From Synchiropus splendidus (Eukaryota > Chordata > Actinopteri > Syngnathiformes > Callionymidae): 64,000 nt of DNA. The stretch covers positions 20,307,563 through 20,371,562 of the forward strand of contig NC_071348.1 of NCBI RefSeq assembly GCF_027744825.2, read 5' to 3'. Under the pieces are notes generated by a model. It made no database searches. It was given only the letters and a program-made list of their open reading frames with translations, and had not been told where the DNA came from. The position numbers and the translations under genes are program-made. Below, one piece after another: positions 13,140 through 27,974 of the stretch (position 1 is the stretch's first letter; every line of letters starts with the position of its first letter).

Positions 13140-16100
13140 TTGATAACTTTGTAAAAACACTTCAGACAGCTTAGATTTGATGTGCAACTACTAGAAAGAC
13201 TCTTTCTACTATAGCGGCAGGTGAAAATTTCATGTTCTGAGGCTTCCCTGCAAAGTTATGGCACAATGCAGAAAACGCGTTTTCAGCTTGAGATGAGGTG
13301 GGTTCCGGAACGCCAAACATAAAAATGTTGATAACTTTGTAAAAACACTTCAGACAGCTTAGATTTGATGTGCAACTAGAAGACAGATCCTTTCTGCAAT
13401 AGTGGGAGGTTAAAATTTCATATTCTGAAGTTTCCTGCACAGTTATGCCACAATGCAGAAAACACGTTTTCAGCCTGAGATAAGGTGGGTTCCCGAACGC
13501 CAAACATAAAAATGTTGATAACTTTGAAAAAACACTTCAGACAGCTGAGATTTCAAGTGAAACTACTAGAAAGGCCCTTTCTGCTATAGTGGGAGGTGAA
13601 AATTTCATGTTCTGAACCTTCCCTTAGAATATATGGCACAATGCAAAAAATGCGTTCTCAGCCTGAGATAAGGTGGGTTTCGGAAAGCCAAACATAAAAA
13701 TGTTGACAACTTTGGAAAAACACTTCAGATAGCATAGATTTGATGTGCAGCTACTAGAAAGACCCTTTCTGCTATAGTGGGAGGTGAAAATTTCATGTTC
13801 TAAAGGTTCCCTGCAAAGTTAGGGCACAATGCGTTAACCGCGTTTTCAGCCTGAGATAAGGTAGATTCCGGAACACCATACATAACAATGTTGATAACTT
13901 TTGAAAAACACTTCAGACAGCTTAGATATCATGTGCAAATACTAGAAAGACCCTTTCTACTATACTGGGAAGTGAAAATTTCATGTTCTGAAGCTTCCCT
14001 GCAAAGTTATGGCACAATGCGTGAAATGCGTTTTCAGCCTGAGATAAGGTCGATTCCGGGACGCCAAACATAAAAATGTTGATAACTTTGGAAAAACACT
14101 TCAAACAGCTTAGATTTGATGTGCAACTACTAGAAAAACCCTTTCTGCGATAGGGGGGAGGTGAAAATTTCATTTTCTGAAGCTTCCCTGCAAAGTTATG
14201 GCACAAAGCGTAAAAAGCGTTTTCAGCCTGAGATAAGGTCGATTCCGGAACGCCAAACATAAAAATGTTGATAACTTTGGAAAAACACTTCAGACAGCTT
14301 AGATTTGATGTGCAACTACTAGAAGGACCCTTTCTGCTATAGTGGGAGGTTAAAATTTCATGTTCTGAAGCTTCCCTGCAAAGATATGGCACAATGCAGA
14401 AAACGCGTTTTCAGCCTGAGATAAGGTCGATTCCGGAACGCCAAACATAAAAATGTTGATAACTTTAGAAAAACACTTCAGACAGCTTAGATTTGATGTG
14501 CAACTACTAGAAAGACCCTTTCTGCTGTAGTGGGAGTTGAAAATTTCATGTTCTAAAGGTTCCCTGCAAAGTTAGGGCACAATGCGTTAAACGCGTTTTC
14601 AGCCTGAGATTAGGTCGACTCCGGAACACCATACATAACAATGTTGATAACTTTGGAAAAACACTTCAGACAGCTTAGATTTGATGTGCAACTACTAGAA
14701 AGACCCTTTCTGGTATAGTCGGGGGTTAAAATTTCATGTTCCGAAACTTCCATGCAAAGTTATGGCACAATGCCGACCACGCGTTTTCAGTCTGAGATAA
14801 GGTCGATTCTGGAACGCCAAACATAAAAATGTTGATAACTTTCGAAAAACAGTTCAGACAGCTTAGATTAGATGTGCAACTACTAGAAAGACCCTTTCTG
14901 CTATAGTGGGAGGTGAACATTTCATGTTCTGAAGCTCCCCTGAGAAGTTATGGCACAATGCGTAAAACGCGTTTTCAGGCAGAGATAAGGTCGATTCCGG
15001 AACGCCAAACATTAAAATGTTGATAACTTTGGAAAAACACTTCAGACAGCTTAGATTTGATGTGCAACTACTAGAAAGACCCTTTCTGCTATAGTTGGAC
15101 GTGAACATTTCATGTTCTGAAGTTTCCCTGCAAAGTTATGGGACAATGCAGAAAACGATTTTTCATCCTGAGATAAGGTCGATTCCGGAACGCCAAACAT
15201 AAAAATGTTGATAACTTTCAGAAAACATTTCAGACAGCTTAGATTTGATGTGCAACTACTAGAAAGACCCTTTCTGCTATAGTGGGAGGTGAAAATTTCA
15301 TGTTCTTATGCTTCCCTGCAAAGTTAAGGAACAATGCAGAAAACGCGTTTTCAGCCTGAGATAAGGTGGGTTCCGAAACGTCAAACATAAAAATGTTGAT
15401 AACTTTGGAAAAAACATTTCAGACAGCTTAGATTGGAAGTGCAACTACTAGAAAGACCCTTTCTGCTATAGTGGGAGGTGAAACTTTCATGTTCTGAAGC
15501 TTTCCTTCCAAGGTATGGCACAATGCAAAAAACGCGTTTTCAGCCAGAGACAAGGTGGGTTCCCGAACGCCAAACATAAAAATGTTGATAACTTTCGAAA
15601 AACACTTCAGACAGCTTAGATTTGATGTGCAACTACTACAAAGACCCTGTCTGTCATAGTGGGAGTTGAAAATTTCATGTTCTGAAGCTTCCCTGCAAAG
15701 TTATGGCACAATGCAGAAAACGCGTTTTCAGCCTGAGATAAGGTGGGTTCCGGAACGCCAAACATAAAAATGTTGATAACTTTGGAAAAAACATTTCAGA
15801 CAGCTTAGATTTGCTGTGCAACTACTAGAAAGACCCTTTCTGCTACAGTGGGAGGTTAAAATTTCATGTTCTGAATCTTCCCTGCAAAGTTATGGCACAA
15901 CGCAGAAAACACGTTTTCAGCCTGAGATAAGGTGGGATCCGGAACGCCAAACTTAAAAATGTTGATAACTTTGGAAAAACACTTCAGACAGCTTAGATTT
16001 GATGTGCAACTACTAGAAAGACCCATTCTGCTACAGTGGGAGGTTAAAATTTCATTTTCTGAAGCTTCCCTGCAAAGTTATGGCACAATGCGTAAAACAC

Positions 16101-18590
16101 GTTTTCAGCCTGAGATAAGGTCGTTTCCGGAACGCCAAACATAAAAATGTTGATAACTTTGGAAAATTACTTCAGACAGCTTATATTTGATATGCAACTA
16201 CTAGAAAGACCCTTTCTGCTATAGTGGGAGGTGAAAATTTCATTTTCTGAAGCTTCCCTGAGAAGTTATGGCACAATGCACAAAACGCGTTTTCAGCCTC
16301 AGATAAGGTGGGTTCCGGAACGCCAAACGTAAAAATGTTGATAACTTTGGAACAACACTTCAGACAGCTTAGATTTGATGTGCAACTACTAGAAAGACCC
16401 TTTCTGCTATAGTGGGAGGTGAACATTTCATGTTCTGAAGCTTCCCTGAGAAGTTATGGCACAATGCACAAAACGTGTTTTCAGCCTGAGATAAGGTGGG
16501 TTCCGGAACGCCAAACGTGAAAATGTTCATAACTTTGGAACAACACTTCAGAGAGCTTAGATTTGATGTGCAACTACTAGAAAGTACCTTTCTGCTATAG
16601 TGGGAGGTCGATATTTCATTTTCTGAAGCTTCCCTGCAAAGTTATGGCACAATGCGTAAAACACGTTTTCAGCCTGAGATAAGGTCGATTCCTGAACGCT
16701 AAACATAAAAATGTTGATAACTTTTGAAAAACACTTCAGACAGCTTAGATTTGATGTGCAACTACTAGAAAGACCCTTGATGCCATTGTGCGATGTGAAA
16801 ATTTCATTTTCAGAAGCTTCCTTGCAAAGTTATGGCACAATGCGTAAAACGCGTTTTCAGCCTGCCATAAGGTCGATTCCGGAACGGGAAACATAAAAAA
16901 GTTGATAACTTTGTAAAAACACTTCAGACAGCTTAGATTTGATGTGCAACTACTAGAAAGACCCTTTCTACTATAGCGGCAGGTGAAAATTTCATGTTCT
17001 GAGGCTTCCCTGCAAAGTTATGGCATAATGCAGAAAACGCGTTTTCAGCTTGAGATGAGGTGGGTTCCGGAACGCCAAACATAAAAATGTCGATAACTTT
17101 GTAAAAACACTTCAGACAGCTTAGATTTGATGTGCAACTAGAAGACAGATCCTTTCTGCAATAGTGGGAGGTTAAAATTTCATATTCTGAAGTTTCCTGC
17201 ACAGTTATGCCACAATGCAGAAAACACGTTTTCAGCCTGAGATAAGGTGGGTTCCCGAACGCCAAACATAAAAATGTTGATAACTTTGAAAAAACACTTC
17301 AGACAGCTGAGATTTCGCGTGAAACTACTAGAAAGGCCCTTTCTGCTATAGTGGGAGGTGAAAATTTCATGTTCTAAAGGTTCCCTGCAAAGTTAGGGCA
17401 CAATGCGTTAACCGCGTTTTCAGCCTGAGATAAGGTCGATTCCGGAACGCCAAACATAAAAATGTTGATAACTTTGGAAAAACACTTCAAACAGCTTAGA
17501 TTTGATGTGCAACTACTAGAAAAACCCTTTCTGTGAGAGGGGGGAGGTGAAAATTTCATTTTCTGAAGCTTCCCTGCAAAGTTATGGCACAAAGCGTAAA
17601 AAGCGTTTTCAGCCTGAAATAAGGTCGATTCCGGAACGCCAAACATAAAAATGTTGATAACTTTGGAAAAACACTTCAGACAGCTTAGATTTGATGTGCA
17701 ACTACTAGAAGGACCCTTTCTGCTATAGTGGGAGGTTAAAATTTCATGTTCTGAAGCTTCCCTGCAAAGATATGGCACAATGCAGAAAACGCGTTTTCAG
17801 CCTGAGATAAGGTCGATTCCGGAACGCCAAACATAAAAATGTTGATAACTTTAGAAAAACACTTCAGACAGCTTAGATTTGATGTGCAACTACTAGAAAG
17901 ACCCTTTCTGCTATAGTGGGAGGTGAAAATTTCATGTTCTGAAGCTTCCCTGCAAAGATATGGCACAATGCAGAAAACGCGTTTTCAGCCTGAGATAAGG
18001 TCGATTCCGGAACGCCAAACATAAAAATGTTGATAACTTTAGAAAAACACTTCAGACAGCTTAGATTTTATGTGCAACTACTAGAAAGACCCTTTCTGCT
18101 ATAGTGGGGGGTTAAAATTTCATGTTCCGAAGCTTCCATGCAAAGTTATGGCACAATGCAGACCACGCGTTTTCAGTCTGAGATAAGGTCGATTCTGGAA
18201 CGCCAAACATAAAAATGTTGATAACTTTCGAAAAACACTTCAGACAGCTTAGATTTGATGTGCAACTACTAGAAAGACCCTTTATGCTATAGTGGGAGGT
18301 GAACATTTCATGTTCTGAAGCTCCCCTGAGAAGTTATGGCACAATGCGTAAAACGCGTTTTCAGGCAGAGATAAGGTCGATTCCGGAACGCCAAACATTA
18401 AAATGTTGATAACTTTGGAAAAACACTTCAGACAGCTTAGATTTGATGTGCAACTACTAGAAAGACCCTTTCTGCTATAGTTGGACGTGAACATTTCATG
18501 TTCTGAAGTTTCCCTGCAAAGTTATGGGACAATGCAGAAAACGATTTTTCATCCTGAGATAAGGTCGATTCCGGAACGCCAAACATAAAA
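13140..18590 (+). repeat. Long satellite segmental duplication with a two-monomer deletion
   Basis: The stretch near 13140-15200 is repeated near 16900-18590. The offset is 3762 bp at the left part (about 20 units) and 3386 bp at the right part (about 18 units), so one copy has gained or lost two monomers (376 bp). Shared rare variants include GAAGACAGATCCTTTCTGC (13379 and 17141), the GAGGGGGGAGGTG type (about 14150 and 17540), the CATTAAAATG variant (15009 and 18395) and CCGACCACGCG or CAGACCACGCG (about 14773 and 18160). Confidence 0.8.
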
Positions 18591-21500
18591 ATGTTGAAAA
18601 CTTTCCGAAAACATTTCAGACAGCTTAGATTTGATGTGCAACTACTAGAAAGACCCTTTCTGCTATAGTGGGAGGTGAACATTTCATGTTCTGAAGCTTC
18701 CCTGAGAAGTTATGGCACAATGCGAAAAACGCGTTTTCAGGCAGAGATAAGGTCGATTCCGGAACGCCAAACATTAAAATGTTGATAACTTTGGAAAAAC
18801 ACTTCAGACATCTTAGATTTGATGTGCAACTACTAGAAAGAACCTTTCTGCTATAGTTGGACGTGAACATTTCATGTTCTGAAGTTTCCCTGCAAAGTTA
18901 TGGGACAATGCAGAAAACGATTTTTCATCCTGAGATAAGGTCGATTCCGGAACGCCAAAAAAAAAAAATGTTGATAACTTTCGGAAAACATTTCAGACAG
19001 CTTAGATTTGATGTGCAACTACTAGAAAGACCCTTTCTTCTATAGTGGGAGGTGAAAATTTCATGTTCTTATGCTTCCCTGCAAAGTTAAGGAACAATGC
19101 AGAAAACGCGTTTTCAGCCTGAGATAAGGTGGGTTCCGAAACGTCAAACATAAAAATGTTGATAACTTTGGAAAAAACATTTCAGACAGCTTAGATTGGA
19201 TGTGCAACTACTAGAAAGACCCTTTCTGCTATAGTGGGAGGTGAAAATTTCATGTTTTGAAGATTCCCATTAAAGTTTTGGCACAAAGCAGAAAACGCGT
19301 TTTCAGCCAGAGATAATGTGGGTTCCGGAACGCCAAACATAAAAATGTTGATAACTTTCGAAAAACACTTCAGACAGCTTAGATTTGATGTGCAACTACT
19401 ACACAGACCCTGTCTGTCATAGTGGTAGTTGAAAATTTCATGTTCTGAAGCTTCCCTGCAAAGTTATGGCACAATGCAGAAAACGCGTTTTCAGCCTGAG
19501 ATAAGGTGGGTTCCGGAACGCCAAACATAAAAATGTTGATAACTTTGGAAAAAACACTTCAGACAGCTTAGATTTGCTGTGCAACTACTAGAAAGACCCT
19601 TTCTGCTACAGTGGGAGGTTAAAATTTCATGTTCTGAAGCTTCCCTGCAAAGTTATGGCACAATGCGGAAAACGCGTTTTCTGCCTGAGATAAGGTCGTT
19701 TCCGGAACGCCAAACATAAAAATGTTGATAGCTTTCGAAAAAACACTTCAGACAACTTAGATTTTTATGTGCAACTACTAGATAGACCCTGTCTGTTATA
19801 GTGGGAGTTGAAACTTTCATGTTCTGAAGCTTCCCTGCAAAGTTATGGAACAATGCAGAAAACGCGTTTTTAGCCTATGATAATGTGGGTTCCAGAGCGC
19901 CAAACATAAAAATGTTGATAACTTTGGGAAAAACATTTCAGACAGCTTAGATTTGAAGTGCAACTTCTAAAAAGACCCTTTATGCTATAGTGGGATGTGA
20001 AAATTTCATGTTCTGAAGCTTCCTTGCAAAGTTATGGCACAATGCAAAAAACGCGTTTTTAGCCTATGATAATGTGGGTTCCGGAACGCCAAAAATAAAA
20101 ATGTTGATAACTTTGGAAAAACACTTCAGACGGCTCAGATTTTTTGTGCAACTACTAGAAAGTACCTTTCTGCTATAGTGGGAGGTCAAAATTTCATTTT
20201 CTGAAGCTTCCCTGCAAAGTTATGGCACAATGCATAAAACACGTTTTCAGCCTGAGATAAGGTCGATTCCAGAACGCCAAACATAAAATTGTTGATAACT
20301 TTGGAACAACACTTCAGACAGCTTAGATTTGATGTGCAACTACTAGAAAGACCCTTTCTGCTATAGTGGGAGGTGAACATTTCATGTTCTGAAGCTTCCC
20401 TGAGAAGTTATGGCACAATGCACAAAACGCGTTTTCAGCCTGAGATAAGGTGGGTTCCAGAACGCCAAACGTAAAAATGGTGTTAACTTTGGACAAACAC
20501 TTCAAACAGCTTAGATTTGATGTGCAACTACTAGAAAGACCCTATCTGCTATAGTGGGAGGCGAACATTTCATGTTCTGAAGCTTCCCTGAAAAGTTATG
20601 GCACAATGCAGAAAACCCGTTTTCAGCCTGAGATTAGGTGGGTTCCAGAACGCCAAACATAAAAATGTTGATAACTTTGGAAAAACACTTCAGACAGCTT
20701 AGATTTGATGTGCAACTACTAGAAAGACCCTTTCTGCTACAGTGGGAGGTGAAAATTTCATGTTCTGAAGCATCCCTGCAAAGTTATGCCACGATGCAGG
20801 AAACGCATTTTCAGCCTGAGATAAGGTCGATTCCGGAACGGCAAACATAAAAATATTGATAACTTTGGAAAAACACTTCAGACAGCTTAGATTTGATGTG
20901 CAACTACTAGAAAGACCCTTTCTGCTACAGTGGGAGGTGAAAATTTCATGTTCTGAAGCTTCCCTACAAAGTTATGCCACAATGCAGGAAACGCGTTTTC
21001 AGCCTGAGATAAGTTCGATTCCGGAACGCCAAACATAAAAATATTGATAACATTGGAAAAACACTTCAGACAGCTTAGATTTGATGTGCAACTACTAGAA
21101 AGACCCTTTCTGCTATAGTGGGATGTTAAAATTTCATGTTCTCAAGCTTCCCTGCAAAGTTATGGCAAAATATGTAAAACGCGTTTTCTGGCTGAGATAA
21201 GGTGGGTTCCGGAATGCCAAACATAAGAATGTTGATATCTTTGGAAAAACACTTCAGACAGCTTAGATTTGATGTGCAACTACTAGAAATACCCTTTCTG
21301 CTATAGTGGGAGGAGAAAATTTCATGTTCTGAAGTCTCCCTGCAATGTTATGGCACAATGCAGAAAACGCGTTTTCAGCCTGAGATAAGGTGGGTTCCAG
21401 TACGCCAAACATAAAAATGTTGATAACTTTGGAAAAACACTTCAGACAGCTTAGATTTGATGTGCAACTACTAGAAAGACCCTTTCTGCTATAGTGGGAG

Positions 21501-23649
21501 GTGAAAATTTCATGTTCTGAAGCTTCCCTGCAAAGTTATGGCACAATGCGTGAAAAGCATTTTCAGCCTGAGATAAGGTCGATTCCGGAACGCCAAACAT
21601 AAGAATGTTGATAACTTTGCAAAAACACTTCAGACAACTTAGATTTGATGTGCAACTACTTGAAATACCCTTTCTGCTATAGTGGGATATGAAAATTTCA
21701 TGTTCTGAAGCTTCCCTGCAAAGTTATGGCAGAATGCGTAAATCCTGTTTTCAGTCTGAGATAAGGTCGATTCCTGAACGGCAAACATAAAAGTGTTGAT
21801 AACTTTGGAAAAACACTTCAGACAGCTTCGATTTGATGTGCACCTACTAGAAAGACCCTTTCTGCTATAGTGGGAGGTGAAAATTTCATGTTCTGAAGCT
21901 TCCCTGCAAAGTTATGGCACATTGCAGAAAACGCGTTTTCAGCATGAGACAAGGTCAATTCCGGAACACCAAACATAAAAATATGATAACTTTGAAAAAA
22001 CACTTCAGACAGCTTAGATTTGATGTGCAACTACTAGAAAGACCCTTTCTGCTATAGTGGGAGGTGAAAATTTCATGTTCTGAAGATTCCCTGCAAAGTT
22101 ATGGCACAATGCAGAAAACGCGTTTTCAGCCTGAGATAAGGTCGATTCCGGAACGCCAAACATAAAAATGTTGATAACTTTGGAAAAACACTTCAAACAG
22201 CTTAGATTTGATGTGCAACTACTAGAAAGACCCTTTCTGCTATAGTGGGAGGTGAAAATGTCATGTTCTGAAGCTTCCCTGCAAAGTTATGGCACAATGC
22301 AGAAAAGGTGTTTTCAATAAGGTGCGATCCGGAACGCTAAACATAAAAATGTTGATAACTTTGGAACAACACATCAGACAGCTTAGATTTGATGTGCACC
22401 TACTAGAAAGACCCTTTCTGCTATAGTGGGAGGTGAAAATTTCATGTTCTGAAGCTTCCCAGCAAAATTATGGCACAATGCGTGATACGCGTTTTCAGCC
22501 TGAGATAAGGTCGATTCCGCAGCGCCAAACATAAAAATGTTGATAGCATTGGAAAAACACTTCAGACAGCTCAGATTTGATGTGCAACTACTAGAAAGAC
22601 CCTTTCTGTTGTAGTGGGAGGTGAAAATTTCATGTCCTGAAGCTTCCCTGCAAAGTTATGGCACAATGCGTAAAAAGCGTTTTCAGCCTGAGATAAGTTC
22701 GATTCCGCAACGGCAAACATAAAAAAGTTGATAACTTTGGAAAAAAACTTCAGACAACTTGGTTTTGATGTGCAACTACTGGAAGGACCATTTCTGCTAT
22801 AGTGGCTGGTGAAAATTTCATGTTCTGAAGCTTCCCCTCAAATTTATGGCATGCTCCGACAAACGCGTTTTCAGCCTGAGATAAGGTCGATTCCGGAACG
22901 CGAAACATAAAAATGTTGATAACTTTGGAAAAAGACTGTAGACAGCTTAGATTTGATGTGCAACTACTTGAAAGACCCTTTCTGCTATAGTGGGAGTTGA
23001 AAATTTCATGTTCTGAACCTTCCCTGCAACGTTATAGCACAATGCAGAAAACGCATTTTTAGCCTGAGATAAGATCGATTCCGGATCGCCAAACATAAAA
23101 ATGTTGATAACTTTTGAAAAACACTTCAGACAGTATAGATTTTATTTGCAACTACTAGAAAGACCCTTTCTGCTACAGTGGGATGTGAAAATTTCATGTT
23201 CTGAAGCTTCCCTGCAAAGTTTTGGCACAATGCAGAAAACAAGTTTTTAGCCTGAGATAAGGTCGATTCCGGCACGCCAAACATAAAAATGTTGATAACT
23301 TTTGAAAAACACTTCAGACAACTTAGATTTGATGTGCAACTACTAGAAAGACCCTTTCTGCTATAGTGGGAAGTGAAAATTTGATGTTCTGTAGCTTCCC
23401 TGCAAAGTTATGGCACAATGCAGAAAACTCGTTTTCAGGCTGAGATAAGGTCGATTCCGGAACGCCAAACATAAAAATGTTGATAACTTTAGAAAAACAC
23501 TTCAGACAGCTTAGATTTGATGTGCAACTACTAGAAAGACCCTTTCTGCTATAGTGGGAAGTGAAAAATTGATGTTCTGAAGCTTCCCTGCAAAGTTATG
23601 GTACAATGCAGAAAACTCGTTTTCAGGCTGAGATAAGGTCGATTCCGGA

Positions 23650-25320
23650 ACGCCAAACAAAAAAATGTTGATAACTTTAGAAAAACACTTCAGACAGCTT
23701 AGATTTGATGTGCAACTACTAGAAAGACCCTTTCTGCTACAGTGGGATGTGAAAATGTCATGTTCTGAAGCTTCCCTGCAAAGTTATGGCACAATGCGTA
23801 AAACGCGTTTTCAGCCTGAGATAAGGTCGATTCCGGAACGCCAAACATAAAAATGTTGATAACTTTGGAAAAACACTGCAGACAGCTTAGATTTGATGTG
23901 CAACTACGAGAAAGACCCTTTCTGCTATAGTGGGAAGTGAAAATTTCATGTTCTGAAGCTTCCCTGCAAATTTTGTGGCACAATGTAGAAAACGCGTTTT
24001 TAGCCCGAGAGAAGGTCGATTCTGGAACGCCAAACATAAAAATGTTGATAACTTTGGAAAAAAACTTCAGACAGCTTAGATTTGATGTGCAACTACTAGA
24101 AAGACCAGTTCTGCTATAGTGGCAAGTGAAAATTTCATGCTCTGAAGCTTCCTTTCAAATTTATGGCACAATGCGAAAAACGGGTTTTCAGCCTGAGATA
24201 AGGTCGATTCCGGAACGCCAACATAAAAAAAGTTGATAACCGTGGTAAAAACACTTCAGACAGCTTAGATTTGATGTGCAACTACTAGAACTACCCTTTC
24301 TGCTATAGTTGGAGGTGAAAATTTGATGTTCTGAAGCTTCCCTGCAAAGTTATGGTACAATGCTTAAAACGCACTTTCAGCTTGAGATCAGGTCGATTCC
24401 GCAACTCGAACATAAAAAAAGTTGATAACCGTGGAAAAACACTTCAGACAGCTTAGATTTGATGTGCAACTACTAGAAAGACCCTTTCTGCTACAGTGGG
24501 TAGTGAAAATTCCATGTTCTGAAGCTACCCTGCAAAGTTATGGCGCAATGCGTAAAACCCGTTTTCAGCCTGACATAAGGTCGATTCCGGTACGCCAAAC
24601 ATAAAAATGTTGATAACTTTGGAAAAACACTTCAGACACCTTAGATTTGATGTGCAACTACTAGAAAGACCCTTTCTGATACAGTGGGAGGTGAAAATTT
24701 CATGTTCTGAAGCTTCCCAGCAAAATTATGGCACAATGCAGAAAACGCGTTTTCAACATGAGATAAGGTGGGTTCCGGAACGCCAAACATATGAATGTTG
24801 ATAACTTTTGAAAAACACTTCAGACAGCTTAGATTTGATGTGCAACTCCTAGAAAGACCCTTTCTGCACCAGTGGGATGTGAAAATTTCATGTTCTGAAG
24901 CTTCCCTGCAAAGTTATGGCACAATGCGTAAAACGCGTTTTCAGCCTGAGATAAGGTCGATTCCGGAACGCCAAACATAAAAATGTTGATAACTTTGGAA
25001 AAACACTGCACACAGCTTAGATTTGATGTGCAACTACGAGAAAGACCCATTCTGCTATAGTGGGAAGTGAAAATTTCATGTTCTGAAGCTTCCCTGCAAA
25101 TTTTGTGGCACAATGTAGAAAACGCGTTTTTAGCCCGAGAGAAGGTCGATTCTGGAACGCCAAACATAAAAATGTTGATAACTTTGGAAAAACACTTCAG
25201 ACAGCTTAGATTTGATGTGCAACTACTAGAAAGACCAGTTCTGCTATAGTGGCAAGTGAAAATTTCATGCTCTGAAGCTTCCTTTCAAATTTATGGCACA
25301 ATGCGAAAAACGCGTTTTCA
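23650..25320 (+). repeat. Higher-order repeat, 6 monomers (1130 bp)
   Basis: Blocks starting near 23665 and 24795 share rare variants at a spacing of 1130 bp, which is six units plus 2 bp. Examples are GCAAATTTTGTGGCACAATG (23967 and 25097), TTTTTAGCCCGAGAGAAGG and GAAAGACCAGTTCTGCTAT. The copies are close to identical by eye, suggesting recent unequal exchange. Confidence 0.8.
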
Positions 25321-27974
25321 GCCTGACATAAGGTGGGTTTTAGAACGCCAAACATAAAAATGTTGATAACTTTCGAAATACACTTCAGACAGCTTATATT
25401 TAATGTTCAAATACTAGAAATACCCTTTCTGATATAGTGGGCAGTGAAAATTCCATGTTCTGAAGCTTCCCTGCAAAGTTATGGCATACTTCGAAAAAGG
25501 CGTTTTCAGCCTGAGATAAGGTCGATTCCGGACCTCGAAACATAAAAATGTTGATAACTTTGGAAAAAACGCTGCAGACAGCTTAGATTTGATGTGCAAA
25601 TACTAGAAAGACCCTTTCTGCTACTGTGGCACGTGAAAATTTCATGTTCTGAAGCTTCCCTGCAAATTTATGGCACAATGCAGAAAACGCATTTTCAGCC
25701 TGAGATAAGATCGATTCCAGATCGCCAAACATAAAAATGTTGATAACTTTTGAAAAACACTTCAGACAGCATAGATTTGATTTGCAACTACTAGAAAGAC
25801 CCTTTCCGCTACAGTGGGATGTGAAAATTTCATGTTCTGAAGCTTCCCTGCAAAGTTTTGGCACAATGCAGAAAACAAGTTTTTAGCCTGAGATAAGGTC
25901 GATTCCGGTACGCCAAACATAAAAATGTTGATAACTTTAGAAACACACTTCAGACAGCTTAGATTTGATGTGCAACTACTAGAAAGACCCTTTCTGCTAC
26001 AGTGGGATGTGAAAATTTCATGTTCTGAAGCTTCCCTGCAAAGTTATGGCACAATGCTTAAAACGCGTTTTCAGCCTGAGATAAGGTCGATTCCGGAACG
26101 CCAAACATAAAAATGTTGATAACTTTTGAAAAACACTTCAGACAGCATAGATTTGATGTGCAACTACTAGAATAACCCTTTCTGCTACAGTGGGATGTGA
26201 AAATTTCATGTTCTGAAGCTTCCCTGCAAAGTTATGGCACAATGCGTAAAACCCGTGTTCAGCCTGACATAAGGTCGATTCCGGTACGCCAAACATAAAA
26301 ATGTTGATAACTTTGGAAAAACACTTCTGACACCTTAGATTTGATGTGCAACTACTAGAAAGACCCTTTCTGATAAAGTGGGAGGTGAAAATTTCGTGTT
26401 CTGAAGCTTCCCAGCAAAATTATGGCATAATGCAGAAAATGCGTTTTCAGCATGAGATAAGGTGGGTTCCGGAACGCCAAACATAATAAAGTTGATAACT
26501 TCAGACAAACGCTTCAGACAGCTTAGATTTGATGTGCAACTACTAGAAAGACCCTTTCTGATATAGTGGGAGGTGAAAATTTCATGTTCTGAAGCTTCCC
26601 TGCAAAGTTATGGCACAATGCGTAAAACACGTTTTCAGCCTGAGATAAGGTCGATTCCGGAACGCCAAACATAAAAATGTTGATAACTTTGGAAAAACAC
26701 TGCAGACAGCTTAGATTTGATGTGCAACTACTAGAAAGACCAGTACTGTTATAGTGGCAAGTGAAAATTTCATGCTCTGAAGCTTCCTTTCAAATTTATG
26801 GCACAATGCGAAAAACGCGTTTTCAGCCTGAGATAAGGTCGATTCCGGAACGGCAACATAAAAAAAAGTTGATAACCGTGGTAAAAACACTTCAGACAGC
26901 TTAGATTTGATGTGCAACTACTAGAATTACCCTTTCTGCTATAGTTGGAGGTGAAAATTTCATGTTCTGAAGCTTCCCTGCAAATTTATGGCGCAATGCG
27001 AAAAACGCACTTTCAGCCTGAGATAAGGTCGATTCCGGAACGCGAACATAAAAAAAGTAGATAGCCGTGGAAAAACACTTCAGACAGCTTAGATTTGATG
27101 TGCAAATACTAGAAAGACCATTTCTGCTATAGTGGGTAGTGAAAATTGAATGTTCTGAAGTTTCCCTGCATAGTTATGGCAAAATTCGTAAAACGCGTTT
27201 TCAGCCTGAGATAAGGTCGATTCCGGACCTCGAAACATAAAAATGTTGATAACTTTGGAAAAAGACTGTAGACAGCTTAGATTTGATGTGCAACTACTAG
27301 AAAGACCCTTTCTGCTATAGTGGGAGGTGAAAATTCCATGTTCTGAACCTTCCCTGCAAAGTTATAGCACAATGCAGAAAACGCATTTTTAGCCTGAGAT
27401 AAGATCGATTCCGGAACGCCAAACATAAAAATGTTGATACCTTTGGAAAAAGACTTCAGACAGCTTAGATTTGATATGCAAATGTCAGAAAGACCCTTTC
27501 TGCTATAGTGGGTAGTGAAAATTCCATGTTCTGAAGCTTCCCTGCAAAGTTATGGCACAATGCGTAAAACCCGTTTTCAGCCTGAGAAAAGGTCCGTTCC
27601 GGAACGCCAAACATAAAAAAGTTGATAACTTCAGTAAAACACTTCAAACAGCTTAGATTTGATGTGCAACTACTAGAAAGACCCTTTCTGATATAGCGGG
27701 AGGTGAAAATGTCCTGTTCTGAAGCTTCCCTGCAAAGTTATGGCACAATGCGTGGAACGCGTTTTCAGCCTGAGAGAAGGTCGATTCCGGATCGCCAAAC
27801 ATAAAAATGTTGATAACTTTTGAAAAACACTTCAGACAGCTTAGATTTGATGTGCAACTACTAGAAAGACCCTTTCTGCTACAGTGGGATGTGAAAATTT
27901 CATGATCTGAAGCTTCCCTGCAAAGTTATGGCACAATGCAGAAAACGCGTTTTCAGCCTGAGATAAGGTCGATT